NCBI RefSeq assembly: GCF_020149765.1
Contig: NZ_CP083809.1
Coordinates: forward strand, 620,001 to 684,000
DNA length: 64,000 nt
Direction: 5' to 3'
Origin: Pantoea agglomerans
Lineage (GTDB): Bacteria; Pseudomonadota; Gammaproteobacteria; Enterobacterales; Enterobacteriaceae
The notes beneath the pieces are model-generated. The model saw nothing but the letters and a program-made list of their open reading frames with translations, did not search any database and was not told where the DNA came from. Below, piece after piece: positions 28,090-38,473 of this stretch; positions within the stretch are counted from its first letter, which is position 1, and each line of letters opens with the position of its first letter. The position numbers were made by a program, and so were the translations under genes.

Positions 28090-28872
28090 TTAGGCCAGGC
28101 AGCGCAGGTAACGCGCCCCGGATCGCATTACGATCGCCTTCGCCTCCTGCGTCACATCCTGTCCTTCGAATGCGCCATAGAGGCGTGAAAAGGCCAGCGC
28201 GTCGCAGCGGCGCAGCATCTCGCTTACCGTCGCGGCGGAGAGCGGCAGCATATTGGGATAGCTCCACATAAAGGAGACCGCATCTTTGCCCGGCGCGACC
28301 TGAATAATATCGCCCGCCAGCAGCACGCCGCCGCTGGCTTTCCAGTGCAGCACGCTGCCGCCGGCGAAATGGCCGCCGAGCCGCACGATATCGACCTCGC
28401 TGTTTAGCGGCAGCGTCTCGCCCTGCCAGAACTGAATGGCGTCGCTGTCGCGCATCACCCATTGCCGATCGTCGCCGTGCAGATAGATCGGCGCGTTAAA
28501 CGCTTCCGCCCAGGCCTGCATGGTGGTGTAGTAGTGCGGATGCGAGATAGCGATGGCGGAAAGACCCCCGATCGCGTGGATCAACTCAGCGGTGGCGGGA
28601 TCCAGGTTGGCAATGCAGTCCCAGAGGATATTGCCGCTGCCGCTGCGCAGCAGCAGGGCGCGCTGACCAATAGCGAAGTCCGGCACGGTTTTGATGCTGA
28701 GCAGGCCCGGCTCAAGCTGCTGCCATTTATTCTGATGGCTGCGGGTGAGCGCAGCAAAATCGGTCCACTGCTGTCCGGCGGCGGGCACCCACTGCCGTTC
28801 GTCCTCGCAGATATGGCAGCGCGGCGGTAAAACTTCCGCGTAAGCGGTGCCGCAGGTGGCGCAAAGTTTCAT
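28090..28872 (-). CDS. metallo-beta-lactamase-fold protein with N-terminal Cys4 zinc ribbon
   Basis: 260 aa. The first 25 residues carry CATC and CHIC pairs, a likely zinc ribbon. The MBL core follows: ISHPHYYTT stands where HxHxDH is normal, then GGHFAGGSVLHW (metal His) and LLAGDIIQV (bridging Asp). The missing DH in the first motif suggests a non-standard metal site, though the whole block looks well kept. Monocistronic and head-to-head with the diguanylate cyclase gene. Substrate unknown. Confidence 0.8.
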   Translation of the reverse strand: MKLCATCGTAYAEVLPPRCHICEDERQWVPAAGQQWTDFAALTRSHQNKWQQLEPGLLSIKTVPDFAIGQRALLLRSGSGNILWDCIANLDPATAELIHAIGGLSAIAISHPHYYTTMQAWAEAFNAPIYLHGDDRQWVMRDSDAIQFWQGETLPLNSEVDIVRLGGHFAGGSVLHWKASGGVLLAGDIIQVAPGKDAVSFMWSYPNMLPLSAATVSEMLRRCDALAFSRLYGAFEGQDVTQEAKAIVMRSGARYLRCLA

Positions 28873-29117
28873 GGTTAAAGCCTCCAGAATCAGGGTTACT
28901 CTGACTGACTATAGCTGCCAGACGCCCGGGCGAAGGATCGCCCTGCAAAGTGGGGAAATGACGCCCCTTGCCGCCGAGTATGCGGAAAGCCGGATTTAAA
29001 CCGGATAAAATCTTGCGGTTATGCCGATAAAGCGCGGCTGATCACGTTTCCAGCGCTTCTCTTTACAGAAAAATCCGCACAGGCAAAATACATCTTATTT
29101 CTCAATGTCCGCGTGCC

Positions 29118-30062
29118 ATGTCTGACGAAGCGCTGCGCCAGCAGATACAGATTTTGAAAAAGCATAATGCGCGACTCAAGCGTATAGCGCATGACGCCCG
29201 CAGCAAGCTCGACGCGGCGCTGGACGGCACCGGCCTTTGCCTGTGGCAGCTGGATATCCCCTCGGGCAAGCTGGTGATCTTTAACCGGCGCTGGGGGGCG
29301 ATGCTGGGCTATCAGCCAAAAGAGAGCCGGGCGCTTTTCTCCGAGTGGAAAGAGAGCCTGCATCCCGACGACGCTGCCGAGGTGCTGAAAGCCTTTTACG
29401 ACCATATCGAAGGCAAAGCGCCTTACTACGAGGCGCTACACCGGATGATCGCCAAAAACGGCGGTGTGACCTGGGTGCTGGATCGCGGCCGCATCAGCGA
29501 ATGGGATGAGCAGGGCAGACCGCTGAAGGTCACCGGCACCCATATCGATATGACAAAAGAGAAGCAGTATGAATCGCAGCTGGCGATGCTGGCGAATCAC
29601 GATCCTCTGACGCAGCTCGCTAACCGTCACGCCCTGCGCAACGCCTTCAGCCAGATGCGCAGAGAGAACGCGCTCTGCGTCGCCTTTATCGATCTCGACG
29701 ATTTCAAGCATGTAAACGACACCTTCGGCCATCGCAGCGGCGACCGCCTGCTAATCCAGCTTAGCCAGCGCCTGAGCGGGGTTTGCCCCGAGCCGGTGGT
29801 GGCGGGGCGACTGGGCGGCGACGAGTTTGTGCTGCTGATGCCGTACGGCCAGGACGATCCCCTGGTGGCGCAGGTAGGTCGTGCCTGCCTGCAGGCGGCG
29901 CTGACTCCCTTTGAGCTGGAGAACGGCACGGCGACCATCGGCGCGTCGATCGGCATCGTGCAGGCGCAGGCGCAGGAGGGATTCAGCGCAGCGTTGAGCC
30001 GCGCCGACGAGGCGATGTACCGCATCAAACGCAACGGCAAAAACGGCGTCGGGCTGGGTTGA
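29118..30062 (+). CDS. PAS-GGDEF diguanylate cyclase
   Basis: 314 aa. A short coiled N-terminus (about 1-35), a PAS domain (about 36-150, LDGTGLCLWQLDIPSGKLV ... TGTHIDMTKEK) and a GGDEF domain with intact RLGGDEF. No RxxD inhibitory site precedes GGDEF (the position reads PVVAGR), so product inhibition may be absent. No membrane segment. Makes cyclic di-GMP from two GTP. Third cyclic-di-GMP/PAS signalling gene of the window. Confidence 0.9.
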   Translation: MSDEALRQQIQILKKHNARLKRIAHDARSKLDAALDGTGLCLWQLDIPSGKLVIFNRRWGAMLGYQPKESRALFSEWKESLHPDDAAEVLKAFYDHIEGKAPYYEALHRMIAKNGGVTWVLDRGRISEWDEQGRPLKVTGTHIDMTKEKQYESQLAMLANHDPLTQLANRHALRNAFSQMRRENALCVAFIDLDDFKHVNDTFGHRSGDRLLIQLSQRLSGVCPEPVVAGRLGGDEFVLLMPYGQDDPLVAQVGRACLQAALTPFELENGTATIGASIGIVQAQAQEGFSAALSRADEAMYRIKRNGKNGVGLG

Positions 30063-30321
30063 TACGCCCGCCGCCGCCGCTATCCCGGCGGAAGCAGCCA
30101 GTTTTTCAGTAAAAACATCAGCAGCGGCATCCACAGCCAGCCCCCCGCGCGACCAGGGTCGCATTACCTGAAAAATCTCCCCACAGCGTGCCGAGGATTT
30201 TTCACACCCTTGCTCGTTAAAATTCCTGAACGACTTATTAAAATTTCTGCTTTAGGTTTTATCGTGCCCCCAGGTTAGTTTGATTAGCGAGACACAACCT
30301 CACTGATAACGGAGAGCAGAT

Positions 30322-31143
30322 ATGAGCACCTTCACGACGAAAGATGGCGTACGTATTTACTTCAAAGATTACGGTAAAGGGCAGCCGGTTCTGTTCAGCC
30401 ACGGCTGGCCGCTTGATGCGGATATGTGGGAGAGCCAGCTGGTTCACCTGGCTGAAAACGGCTACCGTGCCATCGCTTTCGACCGTCGTGGTTTTGGTCG
30501 CTCCGATCAGCCGTGGGAAGGGTATAACTACGATACCTTTGCCGAAGATATCCACGGCCTGATTGAACATCTGGGGCTGAGCGATATTACGCTGGTGGGC
30601 TTCTCTATGGGCGGCGGCGACGTAACGCGCTATATCGGCCGTTACGGCACGGAAAAAGTGAAAAGCCTGGTGCTGCTTGGCGCGGTGACGCCGATCTTCG
30701 GTCAAACCGCCGATCACCCGGAAGGGCCGGAAAAAGCGGTGTTTGACAACATTATTGCCGGGCTGCGTAACGATCGCGCGCAGTTTATCAAAGAGTTCGC
30801 CACGCCGTTCTACGGCATCAACGCTGGACAGACCGTCTCCGACGGCGTGCTGACCCAGACGCTGAATATCGCGCTGCTGGCGTCGCTGAAAGGCACCCTC
30901 GACTGCGTTACCGCCTTCTCGCAAACCGATTTCCGCGCCGACGTGGCGAAAGTCGACGTGCCAACGCTGATTATTCACGGCAGCAACGACCAGATCGTGC
31001 CGTTTGAAGCGACCGGTAAGCTGGCGCACGAACTGATCGCCGGATCGGAACTTAAGGTTTATGAGAACGGCCCGCATGGTTTCGCCGTGACGCATCAGGA
31101 GCAGCTTAACCAGGATCTGCTGGCATTTTTACAGCAGCATTAA
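30322..31143 (+). CDS. alpha/beta hydrolase, non-haem haloperoxidase/arylesterase type
   Basis: 273 aa. Nucleophile elbow GFSMGGGD (Ser about 95), acid HGSNDQIVPF and histidine GPHGFAVTH make the catalytic triad; the N-terminal YFKDYGKGQPVLFSHGWPLDADMW is typical of the chloroperoxidase-like esterase group. Cytosolic, no signal peptide. aacggagagcag upstream supplies the ribosome-binding site. Ends with a strong terminator; monocistronic. Confidence 0.9.
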   Translation: MSTFTTKDGVRIYFKDYGKGQPVLFSHGWPLDADMWESQLVHLAENGYRAIAFDRRGFGRSDQPWEGYNYDTFAEDIHGLIEHLGLSDITLVGFSMGGGDVTRYIGRYGTEKVKSLVLLGAVTPIFGQTADHPEGPEKAVFDNIIAGLRNDRAQFIKEFATPFYGINAGQTVSDGVLTQTLNIALLASLKGTLDCVTAFSQTDFRADVAKVDVPTLIIHGSNDQIVPFEATGKLAHELIAGSELKVYENGPHGFAVTHQEQLNQDLLAFLQQH

Positions 31144-31170
31144 CGAGAACACTGTAGATCCGCGGATACA

Positions 31171-31197
31171 AACGCCCTGACAGGGCGTTTTTTATTT
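31171..31197 (+). terminator. rho-independent terminator after the alpha/beta hydrolase
   Basis: aacgccctg / cagggcgtt stem (tight a-loop) followed by ttttattt. Confidence 0.85.
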
Positions 31198-31198
31198 A

Positions 31199-31453
31199 CG
31201 CTTCGCTTAATCAAAGAATAAAAAATAATGGGCAGGAAAAAAGCCGCTGTTAATCAAGGGGGGAGGGGGTATTTAGCGATCTTTTGTACTGGTTTAGCGC
31301 GTGGAATAGCCTTTCAAGCCGCTTCGCTTTATTAAGCGTTTACGCGTCGCCTTTTCGTTGAGGAATTATCTTATTTTTCTAATAAAAAAGATCATTTTCT
31401 GATCAACCGCTTCGCTTTTAACGGTTCTTTGCCGCCTTCTTTACGCTTCGCTT
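31199..31453. repeat. four copies of cgcttcgctt in the upstream region of the KGG gene
   Basis: The 10-mer cgcttcgctt occurs at 31199, 31320, 31408 and 31444, three times followed by a taa/ttaa context, in otherwise AT-rich sequence. The 31198-31746 gap has no credible gene. The repeats may be binding sites or part of a larger untranslated leader. Confidence 0.6.
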
Positions 31454-31746
31454 AAATAAGCGTATTCGTCCAGAGTAAAGGTTAAATAGTCCGCTTTTGA
31501 GCCGTTATAGCGCTAAATAATGGATAACAATTGAGGTTTTTAACTCTCTGATAACGGGTAAACATGATTTCATCAAGAAATAGTTGGCCTGTTGATTTGT
31601 TTGTTATTGCCTGCAAGCTTTTAAAATTTGCTGGCAACCAATACTTGATCCATTATTTTTAAAAGCTACATTTAACCCTGCGCCATCAATGCTGATGAAG
31701 CGTAGGCTGTGATATTTTTATTATTAATCCTTAAGAGGAACACAGT

Positions 31747-31923
31747 ATGTCTCAATATCGTGGTGGAGCTGGAAACTTTGCGGTTGATCGTGAACGTGCA
31801 GCGGAAGCGGGTAGAAAAGGCGGCCAGAAAAGCGGCGGCAATTTCAAAAACAATCCTGAGCGCGCAATCGAAGCCGGACGGAAGGGAGGAAAAATCAGTC
31901 GTCGTAGCTCAAATATCAATTAG
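31747..31923 (+). CDS. KGG-motif general stress protein (con-10/YciG-YmdF family)
   Basis: 58 aa: two EAGRKGG repeats (RAAEAGRKGGQKSGGNF and RAIEAGRKGGKIS) in a small, very hydrophilic, basic protein. Ribosome-binding site taagagg lies 13 nt before the ATG. E. coli homologues are sigma-S dependent stress proteins. A long AT-rich upstream region (over 500 bp) and a downstream terminator make it an isolated transcription unit. Confidence 0.88.
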   Translation: MSQYRGGAGNFAVDRERAAEAGRKGGQKSGGNFKNNPERAIEAGRKGGKISRRSSNIN

Positions 31924-32745
31924 TTAGATGGGTTGGCTGTCAACATCTGACCGCGGGTGAGTCATCTTTTTACTCTTTTAGTTCTCCTTGCGAAATCTCC
32001 CAGACAAGAGCATGTTCCTGTCTTTCTCTGGAAACCAGGATCGCCCTAATTAAACCGGACACGGTCTTTTCCCTGTCCGGTTTTTTTATTGCTTTTTATG
32101 TAAAGAGGATGCAACGAAAGCTTAATTTGCAGTTTCACATCGTGACCTATAACCAAAAGTGATTATGAAAAAAACACGTTAAATTATACAACGCGCTGCA
32201 TCTTGTACAATTATCGGTAAAGAAAAGAGATTTAAAATTCACCCGTTATACAAAAGAAGTTTGAGCTAACTCATTGGCGGCAATAGAAAAATGCATTTAA
32301 CATGCCACTTTTGTAGAATAGCGGATAACTTTTTTATGAAATTAGGGTGGGCAAGCCCGCCTTCTTTATAGCGCCCCAATGAAGGATTGTAAGAAGGATG
32401 GAGACCATCCTGGTTGAGCCAAAAAAGGGAATAGCCGCAGGCGTTAGCCGCCAGCCCGTGTGGACAAAATGTGATAGCCGGTTTTATTGCCTTCTGCCGG
32501 AGGGGCGTGTGCATCAACATCGCTCTGATTACAGCAGCTTAGCGTGATGGAAAGGTCTCTTCGCCAGCGCGCTAAATATCGCCAGCCTCGGTTTAAAAGA
32601 TGTCTGGATAAGCGGCAAGCAGGCTGTCTTAATTAGATATCAGGATCAAATCCAGGTATATCAGGCTACCTGATGAAAGTACGTGCTTACTCTTATTTAA
32701 GGCTAACGGACAAAGGGTGCTGGCTCGGCTGAGCCAGCGAGAGGG
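31924..32745. other. 822-bp mostly non-coding region
   Basis: Contains the terminator at 32052-32087 and a minus-strand 84-codon frame at 32266-32520. That frame has no recognisable domain (it includes ACGYSLFWLNQDGLHPSYNP) and no clear ribosome-binding site; it could be a remnant or chance. Base composition is AT-rich compared with flanking genes. Nothing else is seen. Confidence 0.4.
32052..32087 (+). terminator. terminator downstream of the KGG gene
   Basis: accggac / gtccggt stem with an acggtcttttccct loop and a T7 tract. About 130 nt after the KGG stop. Confidence 0.7.
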
Positions 32746-33699
32746 TCAGGGCGTCGTGGGCTGCCAGGTGGCTGGTGCCTGCGCATCAATGCGCGTCGGC
32801 AGCAGCTTCGCCTCATAGAACGCGTCGGCAATGGTCTGCTGCTCCGTCAGATCGCTTTTCTTCACCGGTTCGACCTGATAGCTGCGCTGCGCATTGGCCT
32901 GCTCGATCGTCGCGACCGGCAGCCTGCCCCACAGCGGTGAAAGCTGCGCCGCCGCTTCGGCAGGATGAGCTTTCAGCCAGGCGGCTTCCTGCTTCAGCGC
33001 CCGATAGACGCTGTTGAGCACCTGCGGATTAGCCGTGGCGTAAGAGGAGGAGGCGAGGTAGTAGCGCTGATAGTTTGCCAGCCCCTTACCGTTGGCAAGT
33101 ACGCGCGCATGCTGTTCGACCTGCGCGCTGGTGACATAGGGTTCCCAGGTGACCCAGGCGGCGACGCTACCGTTCTCCAGCGCTGCGCGTCCGTCAGCGG
33201 GCGTCAGCCAGGCGGGCGAAATGTCGCTGAAGCGCAAGCCGGCCTTTTTTAGCGCGGTGATCAGCAAATAGTGGCTGCCCGCCGCTTTGGTTACGGCGAT
33301 TTTTTTCCCTTTCAGATCCTGCAGCGTTTTTATCGGCGAGTCGGCAGGCACCAGAATCGCCTGCGCCGCTGGCGAAGGGGTTTCACGCGCATAGTAGGTA
33401 AGGCTGGCGCCCGCCGCCTGAGCGAACAGCGGCACGGTGTCGGCGACGTCAGCCGAGAGATCGACGTTATTGAGGTTTAGCGCCTCCAGCAGCGGCAGCC
33501 CGCTGGAGAATTCATGCCAGCTGACCTTCACCCCCTGCGCCGCCAGCGTTTTGTCGAGATCGCCGCGCTGCTTGATCAGCGTCAGCAGCGTAGAGGATTT
33601 CTGATAGCCGATACGAAGGGTGTTATCTGCGTGCGTAGCGAAAGAGAAAAGGGCGGTGAGCAACAGCACACCGCCCCGTAACGGACGAAAAGGTTTCAT
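32746..33699 (-). CDS. aliphatic-sulfonate-type ABC transporter substrate-binding protein (SsuA-like)
   Basis: 317 aa. Signal peptide about 1-24 (VLLLTALFSFATHA) and the SsuA/THI5-type solute-binding fold: LRIGYQKSSTLLTLIK, VSWHEFSSGLPLLEALN, LKGKKIAVTKAAGSHYLL and the VAAWVTWEPYV block. Expected periplasmic binder of an organosulfonate or taurine-like ligand. No SsuB/SsuC/SsuD genes adjoin, so it is an orphan that must borrow a permease or have another role. A gap of 103 bp separates it from the upstream treF gene. Confidence 0.86.
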   Translation of the reverse strand: MKPFRPLRGGVLLLTALFSFATHADNTLRIGYQKSSTLLTLIKQRGDLDKTLAAQGVKVSWHEFSSGLPLLEALNLNNVDLSADVADTVPLFAQAAGASLTYYARETPSPAAQAILVPADSPIKTLQDLKGKKIAVTKAAGSHYLLITALKKAGLRFSDISPAWLTPADGRAALENGSVAAWVTWEPYVTSAQVEQHARVLANGKGLANYQRYYLASSSYATANPQVLNSVYRALKQEAAWLKAHPAEAAAQLSPLWGRLPVATIEQANAQRSYQVEPVKKSDLTEQQTIADAFYEAKLLPTRIDAQAPATWQPTTP

Positions 33700-33802
33700 G
33701 GGCGTTCCTGTCAGAGGGTTATCATCGGAATGATGATAAAAGCGCGTCAGGGACGCGCTAAACGCCTTTTTTGCATAAGCTTTGCGCCAGCGCGGGAATG
33801 CG

Positions 33803-35461
33803 CTAGTCGGCCATCAGATGGCCATACATCGCCATCAGGCGACGCGTTACGCCATTCGTCCAGCCGAAGCCGTCCTGCAGCGGGTATTCGCCGCCGCCGC
33901 CGGGACGAGCACGCTCGCCGCTGATGTCATACTTTTCTACCAGCTTATGATGCAGCTGATAGAAGTTGTTCACCGTGGTAAGCCAGTTTACCGCGATCTC
34001 CGTCGCCAGCGTCTCTTCGCCATACTGATTGAGGCCAATAACCGCCATCCACTGCAGCGGTGCCCAGCCGTTGGGTTTATCCCACTGCTCGCCGCTCTCA
34101 ACCATTGAGGCAACCAGCCCGCCGCTGGTCAGCAGCAGCTGGCGCAGCGCGATAGCCTGCAGATGCGCCTGTTTCGGCGTCGCCAGGCCGACAAACAGCG
34201 GCACCACGGCGGCGGCGGTAAAGGCGCCAAAGCGCTCGCGGCGCCAGTCGTAGTCTCGGTAGACGCCCGCCGTGCTGTCCCACAGATAGCGGTTAATAGC
34301 GCGTTTGCGCGCTTCCGCTTTTTTCTGCCACGCCAGCGCGGTCAGCTCTTCACCCTTAGCGTGAGAGAGGGTGGCGATCATCAGTTCCAGTTTGTAGAGG
34401 AACGCATTGAGATCGATCGGAATAAACTGCGTGGTGCGAATACTCGACAGACGTTTGGGATCGCGCAGCCAGCGGGAAGAGTAGTCCCAGCCGGACGCCG
34501 CGCCCGCGCGCAGATCGCGATAGACCTCACTCGCCGGACGGCTGGAGTGGCTCGCGGTTTCCACATCTTCAATCCAGGACTCGTCACGCGGCGTATCGCG
34601 GTCGTCCCAGTAACGGTTCAGCAGCGAGCCGTCAGCCATACGTACCACGTGGCGGTAGGCCTGACGCGGCATCAGCGCGCCCGCACCGTCCATCCAGAAC
34701 TGATACTCTTTCATCAGCTGGTCGAGATAACGTTTTGCGCCGCGCACGCCATCCTCTTCAAACAGCTCGACCATCAGTGCAAAGACCGGCGGCTGCGAAC
34801 GGCTCAGGTAGTAGGTACGGTTGCCGTTGGGAATATGGCCATAGTTGTCGATCAGCCACGCGAAGTTGTCCGCCATATGGCGCAGCAGATCGTCGCGTCC
34901 GCTCTCCGCCAGGCCGAGCATGGTGAAGTAAGAGTCCCAGTAATAGGTTTCGCCAAAGCGGCCACCGGGCACCACATAGGGTTTAGGCAGCGGTAGCAGA
35001 GACGAATGCGGCAGATGCTGCTGCGGCATTTTAGTTAATACCGGCCACAGGGCATCAATATGCTCGTTCAGCGTTTTATCGGGATTCGAAACATAAAAAC
35101 TTTCGTTTATCCCCGGTAAATAAAAATGGTCCGACACGAAGCGCGCCAGATCGAAATCGCGGCTGCGTTTCTGACGACGATAACGCATTAATACGTCCAG
35201 CGGATCGTATTTAGGCGAACAGTCCGGAAAGGTTTTGCTGTCTTCGAAGATGCGCGACATCTGCACATGCTCGAACAGCTCCATGTAGCGATCGGCAGGC
35301 GTGAGCGCATCCGGCGCGGGCAGGCCTTCAATCAGCTCCGGCTCCGGCTCAGAGTCCTCCATACGATCGAGTCTGACCTCATGGGGATCGTATTGATACT
35401 CAACTTCCGCCCCGTTGCGAACCTCATCGAATGCGTTGAGTTGCTGGCGATAAGTATTAAT
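33803..35461 (-). CDS. treF: cytoplasmic trehalase, probably starting at ATT
   Basis: 552 aa from the ATT at 35461-35459 (E. coli TreF 549). GH37 signatures are conserved: [15 protein letters not shown] and [13 protein letters not shown], with the catalytic Asp and Glu regions. The window supports a non-canonical start: AGGAGG lies 5 nt upstream of ATT, the frame between the preceding TAA and 35362 has no ATG, GTG or TTG, and the region 35363-35461 aligns with E. coli TreF residues before its MIEAEPEPE block. The first ATG (35362) has a poor Shine-Dalgarno and would lose 33 residues. Splits trehalose to two glucoses in the cytoplasm. Confidence 0.9.
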   Translation of the reverse strand: MNTYRQQLNAFDEVRNGAEVEYQYDPHEVRLDRMEDSEPEPELIEGLPAPDALTPADRYMELFEHVQMSRIFEDSKTFPDCSPKYDPLDVLMRYRRQKRSRDFDLARFVSDHFYLPGINESFYVSNPDKTLNEHIDALWPVLTKMPQQHLPHSSLLPLPKPYVVPGGRFGETYYWDSYFTMLGLAESGRDDLLRHMADNFAWLIDNYGHIPNGNRTYYLSRSQPPVFALMVELFEEDGVRGAKRYLDQLMKEYQFWMDGAGALMPRQAYRHVVRMADGSLLNRYWDDRDTPRDESWIEDVETASHSSRPASEVYRDLRAGAASGWDYSSRWLRDPKRLSSIRTTQFIPIDLNAFLYKLELMIATLSHAKGEELTALAWQKKAEARKRAINRYLWDSTAGVYRDYDWRRERFGAFTAAAVVPLFVGLATPKQAHLQAIALRQLLLTSGGLVASMVESGEQWDKPNGWAPLQWMAVIGLNQYGEETLATEIAVNWLTTVNNFYQLHHKLVEKYDISGERARPGGGGEYPLQDGFGWTNGVTRRLMAMYGHLMAD

Positions 35462-35859
35462 AGCGGCCTCCTGGAGTCTGAGGGGTTCGTAAAAGGAAAA
35501 TTATAGACTTATGGCAGGCTCAAACAACAATGCAGAATATCTATGAACGTAATAAAAATTGTCTATCAACAGGCTATTTAGCGGAATTGCTCTGGTTATC
35601 AAGCAAATAACGCGCTGCGCTTAAAACATCTATTTAGGAGTAATCTTTGTAGAAAAGAAATAAATAACGGGAGGCTGAAAAAAAGTGGCAAAAATTGACA
35701 AAAAAGGGCGTTGCCGCCTCGCTGTCAAATGAGCTATTTGTGGCATTTTTGTGCAGTTAGCAACAGGGCCCTCCAGAGAGGGCACCGGGGTTTGCGAACA
35801 AAATACCCGCCGCATGTCCGCCTGCGGCGTCGCTTTTAGGACGGCGAAGTCATGCGAAT
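35462..35859. other. 398-bp intergenic region between treF and the OYE gene
   Basis: AT-rich promoter-like sequence for treF plus hairpins toward the OYE gene end, such as gggccctccagagagggc (35766-35783). The first bases contain the treF Shine-Dalgarno at 35467-35472. No other gene is supported. Confidence 0.45.
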
Positions 35860-36960
35860 TTACTCGCTGACGCGATAGCGCTCCAGCCAGTGCGCATAAG
35901 GTGCAGGCAGCACCCATGACGGCTGCGGCTTGTCGAGCGCCAGCGCCGCCTGATAAGGCCAGTGCGGATTCTTCAGGTGCGCGCGGCCGACCATCACCAG
36001 ATCAAGCTGGCCTTTTTCGACGGTGGCGTTAGCGATATGCGGCGCATCGATGCCCCACGCAGAGGCGACGGCGATATCCGCCTCGCGACGAATGCGTTCG
36101 GCAATCGGCGCCAGGAAGGCGGGCGTGCCCCACGGAATATTTGTGTCCGGCGTGGAGAAGCCGACGCTGACGCTCAGCAAATCGAGCCCGTTGGTGCGCC
36201 AGTAGCGCGTCAGATCGATCGCTTCAGCCAGCGTCTCTTCGTCACGGCCGTCATACTCCAGCACGCCAAAGCGCGCGGTCAGCGGCAGGTTTTCCGGCCA
36301 GACTTCGCGCACCGCGTCGAAGGTTTCGCGCAGGAAGCGGCTGCGGCCCGAGGCGTCGCCGCCATACTGGTCGGTGCGCTGGTTGGCGTGTACCGAGAAA
36401 AAGCTCTGCGCCAGATAGCCGTGAGCGAAGTGCAGCTCCAGCCACTCATAGCCGGCATCGCGCGCGCGAATGGCCGCCTGCACGAAGTCGTTGCGCACGC
36501 GCGCGATATCGTCGAGCGTCATGGCGCGCGGCACCTGCGGCAGGTTGTTGCCGAAGGCGACGGCGGAAGGGGAGAGGGTCTCCCAGCCGCGTCCGTCGTC
36601 AGCCGCGATATGGTCGTCACCTTCCCAGGGTTTGTTGGCGCTCGCTTTGCGACCGGCGTGGCCGATCTGGATACCCGGCACGGCGCCCGCCGCTTTGATC
36701 GCCTGTGCAACCTGCGCCAGCCCTTCGGCCTGCGCATCATCCCACAGGCCCAGACAGCCCGGCGTGATGCGGCCTTCCGGCGAAACCGCAGTTGCTTCGA
36801 CAACTACCAGGCCCGCGCCGCCGCGCGCCAGCGTCGCGTAGTGTACGCGATGCCAGTCGTTGACCAGGCCCTGCTCGGCGCTGTACTGACACATCGGCGG
36901 CACCGCAATGCGGTTGCGCAGCGTAACGTCTTTCAGACGGAATTCAGAAAACAGAGACAT
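35860..36960 (-). CDS. old-yellow-enzyme family NADH:flavin oxidoreductase
   Basis: 366 aa from ATG 36960 (MSLFSEFRLKDVTLRNRI, with gagga in front); an upstream in-frame ATG at 37062 adds 34 non-conserved residues. FMN-binding TIM barrel of the YqjM/xenobiotic-reductase class, with CQYSAEQGLVNDWHRVHY, ELHFAHGYLAQSFFS (substrate-binding His) and the VMVGRAHLKNPHW C-terminal block. Expected to reduce alpha,beta-unsaturated carbonyls or nitro compounds. Lies downstream of qorB in the same direction. Confidence 0.9.
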   Translation of the reverse strand: MSLFSEFRLKDVTLRNRIAVPPMCQYSAEQGLVNDWHRVHYATLARGGAGLVVVEATAVSPEGRITPGCLGLWDDAQAEGLAQVAQAIKAAGAVPGIQIGHAGRKASANKPWEGDDHIAADDGRGWETLSPSAVAFGNNLPQVPRAMTLDDIARVRNDFVQAAIRARDAGYEWLELHFAHGYLAQSFFSVHANQRTDQYGGDASGRSRFLRETFDAVREVWPENLPLTARFGVLEYDGRDEETLAEAIDLTRYWRTNGLDLLSVSVGFSTPDTNIPWGTPAFLAPIAERIRREADIAVASAWGIDAPHIANATVEKGQLDLVMVGRAHLKNPHWPYQAALALDKPQPSWVLPAPYAHWLERYRVSE

Positions 36961-37072
36961 AGCATCCTCATGGTCATGGGGTATTTCAGCCGCCTGTTTT
37001 CCCGCAGGACGCGCCGCAGGCAGCGGCAGAGAGGGGAAAACCGGGGCCGATTCGCTGTGCACTCTATCCTGA

Positions 37073-37121
37073 GACGTCGCCCGCAGCCTACGCTCCCTGT
37101 GCTGCGCAAGAGGGCGACGTC
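37073..37121. other. long hairpin between qorB and the OYE gene
   Basis: gacgtcgccc pairs with gggcgacgtc (10 bp), extended inward by gcagc/gctgc with a 6-nt bulge. Could end the qorB transcript or modulate downstream expression of the OYE gene. Confidence 0.55.
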
Positions 37122-37143
37122 GATCGGCAAATCTGCGGCTTTC

Positions 37144-37998
<855 letters not shown>

Positions 37999-38059
37999 TT
38001 TCTCTCTCCTTCAGGTTTGTTGTTGTCGCCAGCAAGAGTAGGATATGCGCTAACTTTTC

Positions 38060-38071
38060 GTAAGTACTTAC
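38060..38071. promoter_or_regulatory. HxlR-type operator palindrome
   Basis: gtaagtacttac is a perfect 12-bp palindrome midway between qorB and the HxlR-type gene. HxlR/QorR regulators are known to recognise GTAAGTA-type palindromes; it is the likely site for the divergently encoded YtfH-like protein. Confidence 0.65.
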
Positions 38072-38101
38072 AGCTTTGTTAGTTTGGAGAGGCAAAATTA
38101 A

Positions 38102-38473
38102 GTGTCTGAAAAAATAAGTGAAAAATTTAGCCGCGGCGAACTGCTCAACGTCAACTGCCCGTCACGCGAGGTGCTCAAGCGCGTTACCAGCCGCTGGAGC
38201 GTGCTGATTTTCCTCGCGCTGCGCCACAACACGCTGCGCTTTAGCGAGCTGCGCCGCGCCGTTGGCGGCATCAGCGAGCGCATGCTGGCGCAGACGCTGC
38301 GCCATATGGAAGAGGACGGTTTCGTTGAGCGCATCGCCTATGACGTGGTGCCGCCGCATGTGGAATATCGCCTGACACCGCTCGGCCAGGAGCTGCAAGG
38401 GCAGGTGGTCGGCCTGGCAGACTGGCTGGAGCTAAACGTAAACCGTATTCTGGCGCCGCGTGACAAAGCCTGA
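38102..38473 (+). CDS. HxlR-family transcriptional regulator (YtfH-like)
   Basis: 123 aa from a GTG at 38102 (MSEKISEKFSRGELLNVNCP). Winged-helix core with SRWSVLIFLALRHNTLRFSELRRAVGGISERMLAQTLRHMEEDGFVER. One Cys in LNVNCPSREVLK matches the redox-sensing Cys of HxlR-family sensors such as YodB/QorR. Likely redox-sensing repressor of qorB. Confidence 0.9.
   Translation: MSEKISEKFSRGELLNVNCPSREVLKRVTSRWSVLIFLALRHNTLRFSELRRAVGGISERMLAQTLRHMEEDGFVERIAYDVVPPHVEYRLTPLGQELQGQVVGLADWLELNVNRILAPRDKA

Noticed and set aside
32266..32520. 84-codon minus-strand frame as a real gene
   Set aside because: No recognised family or ribosome-binding site; mentioned only as a possible remnant.
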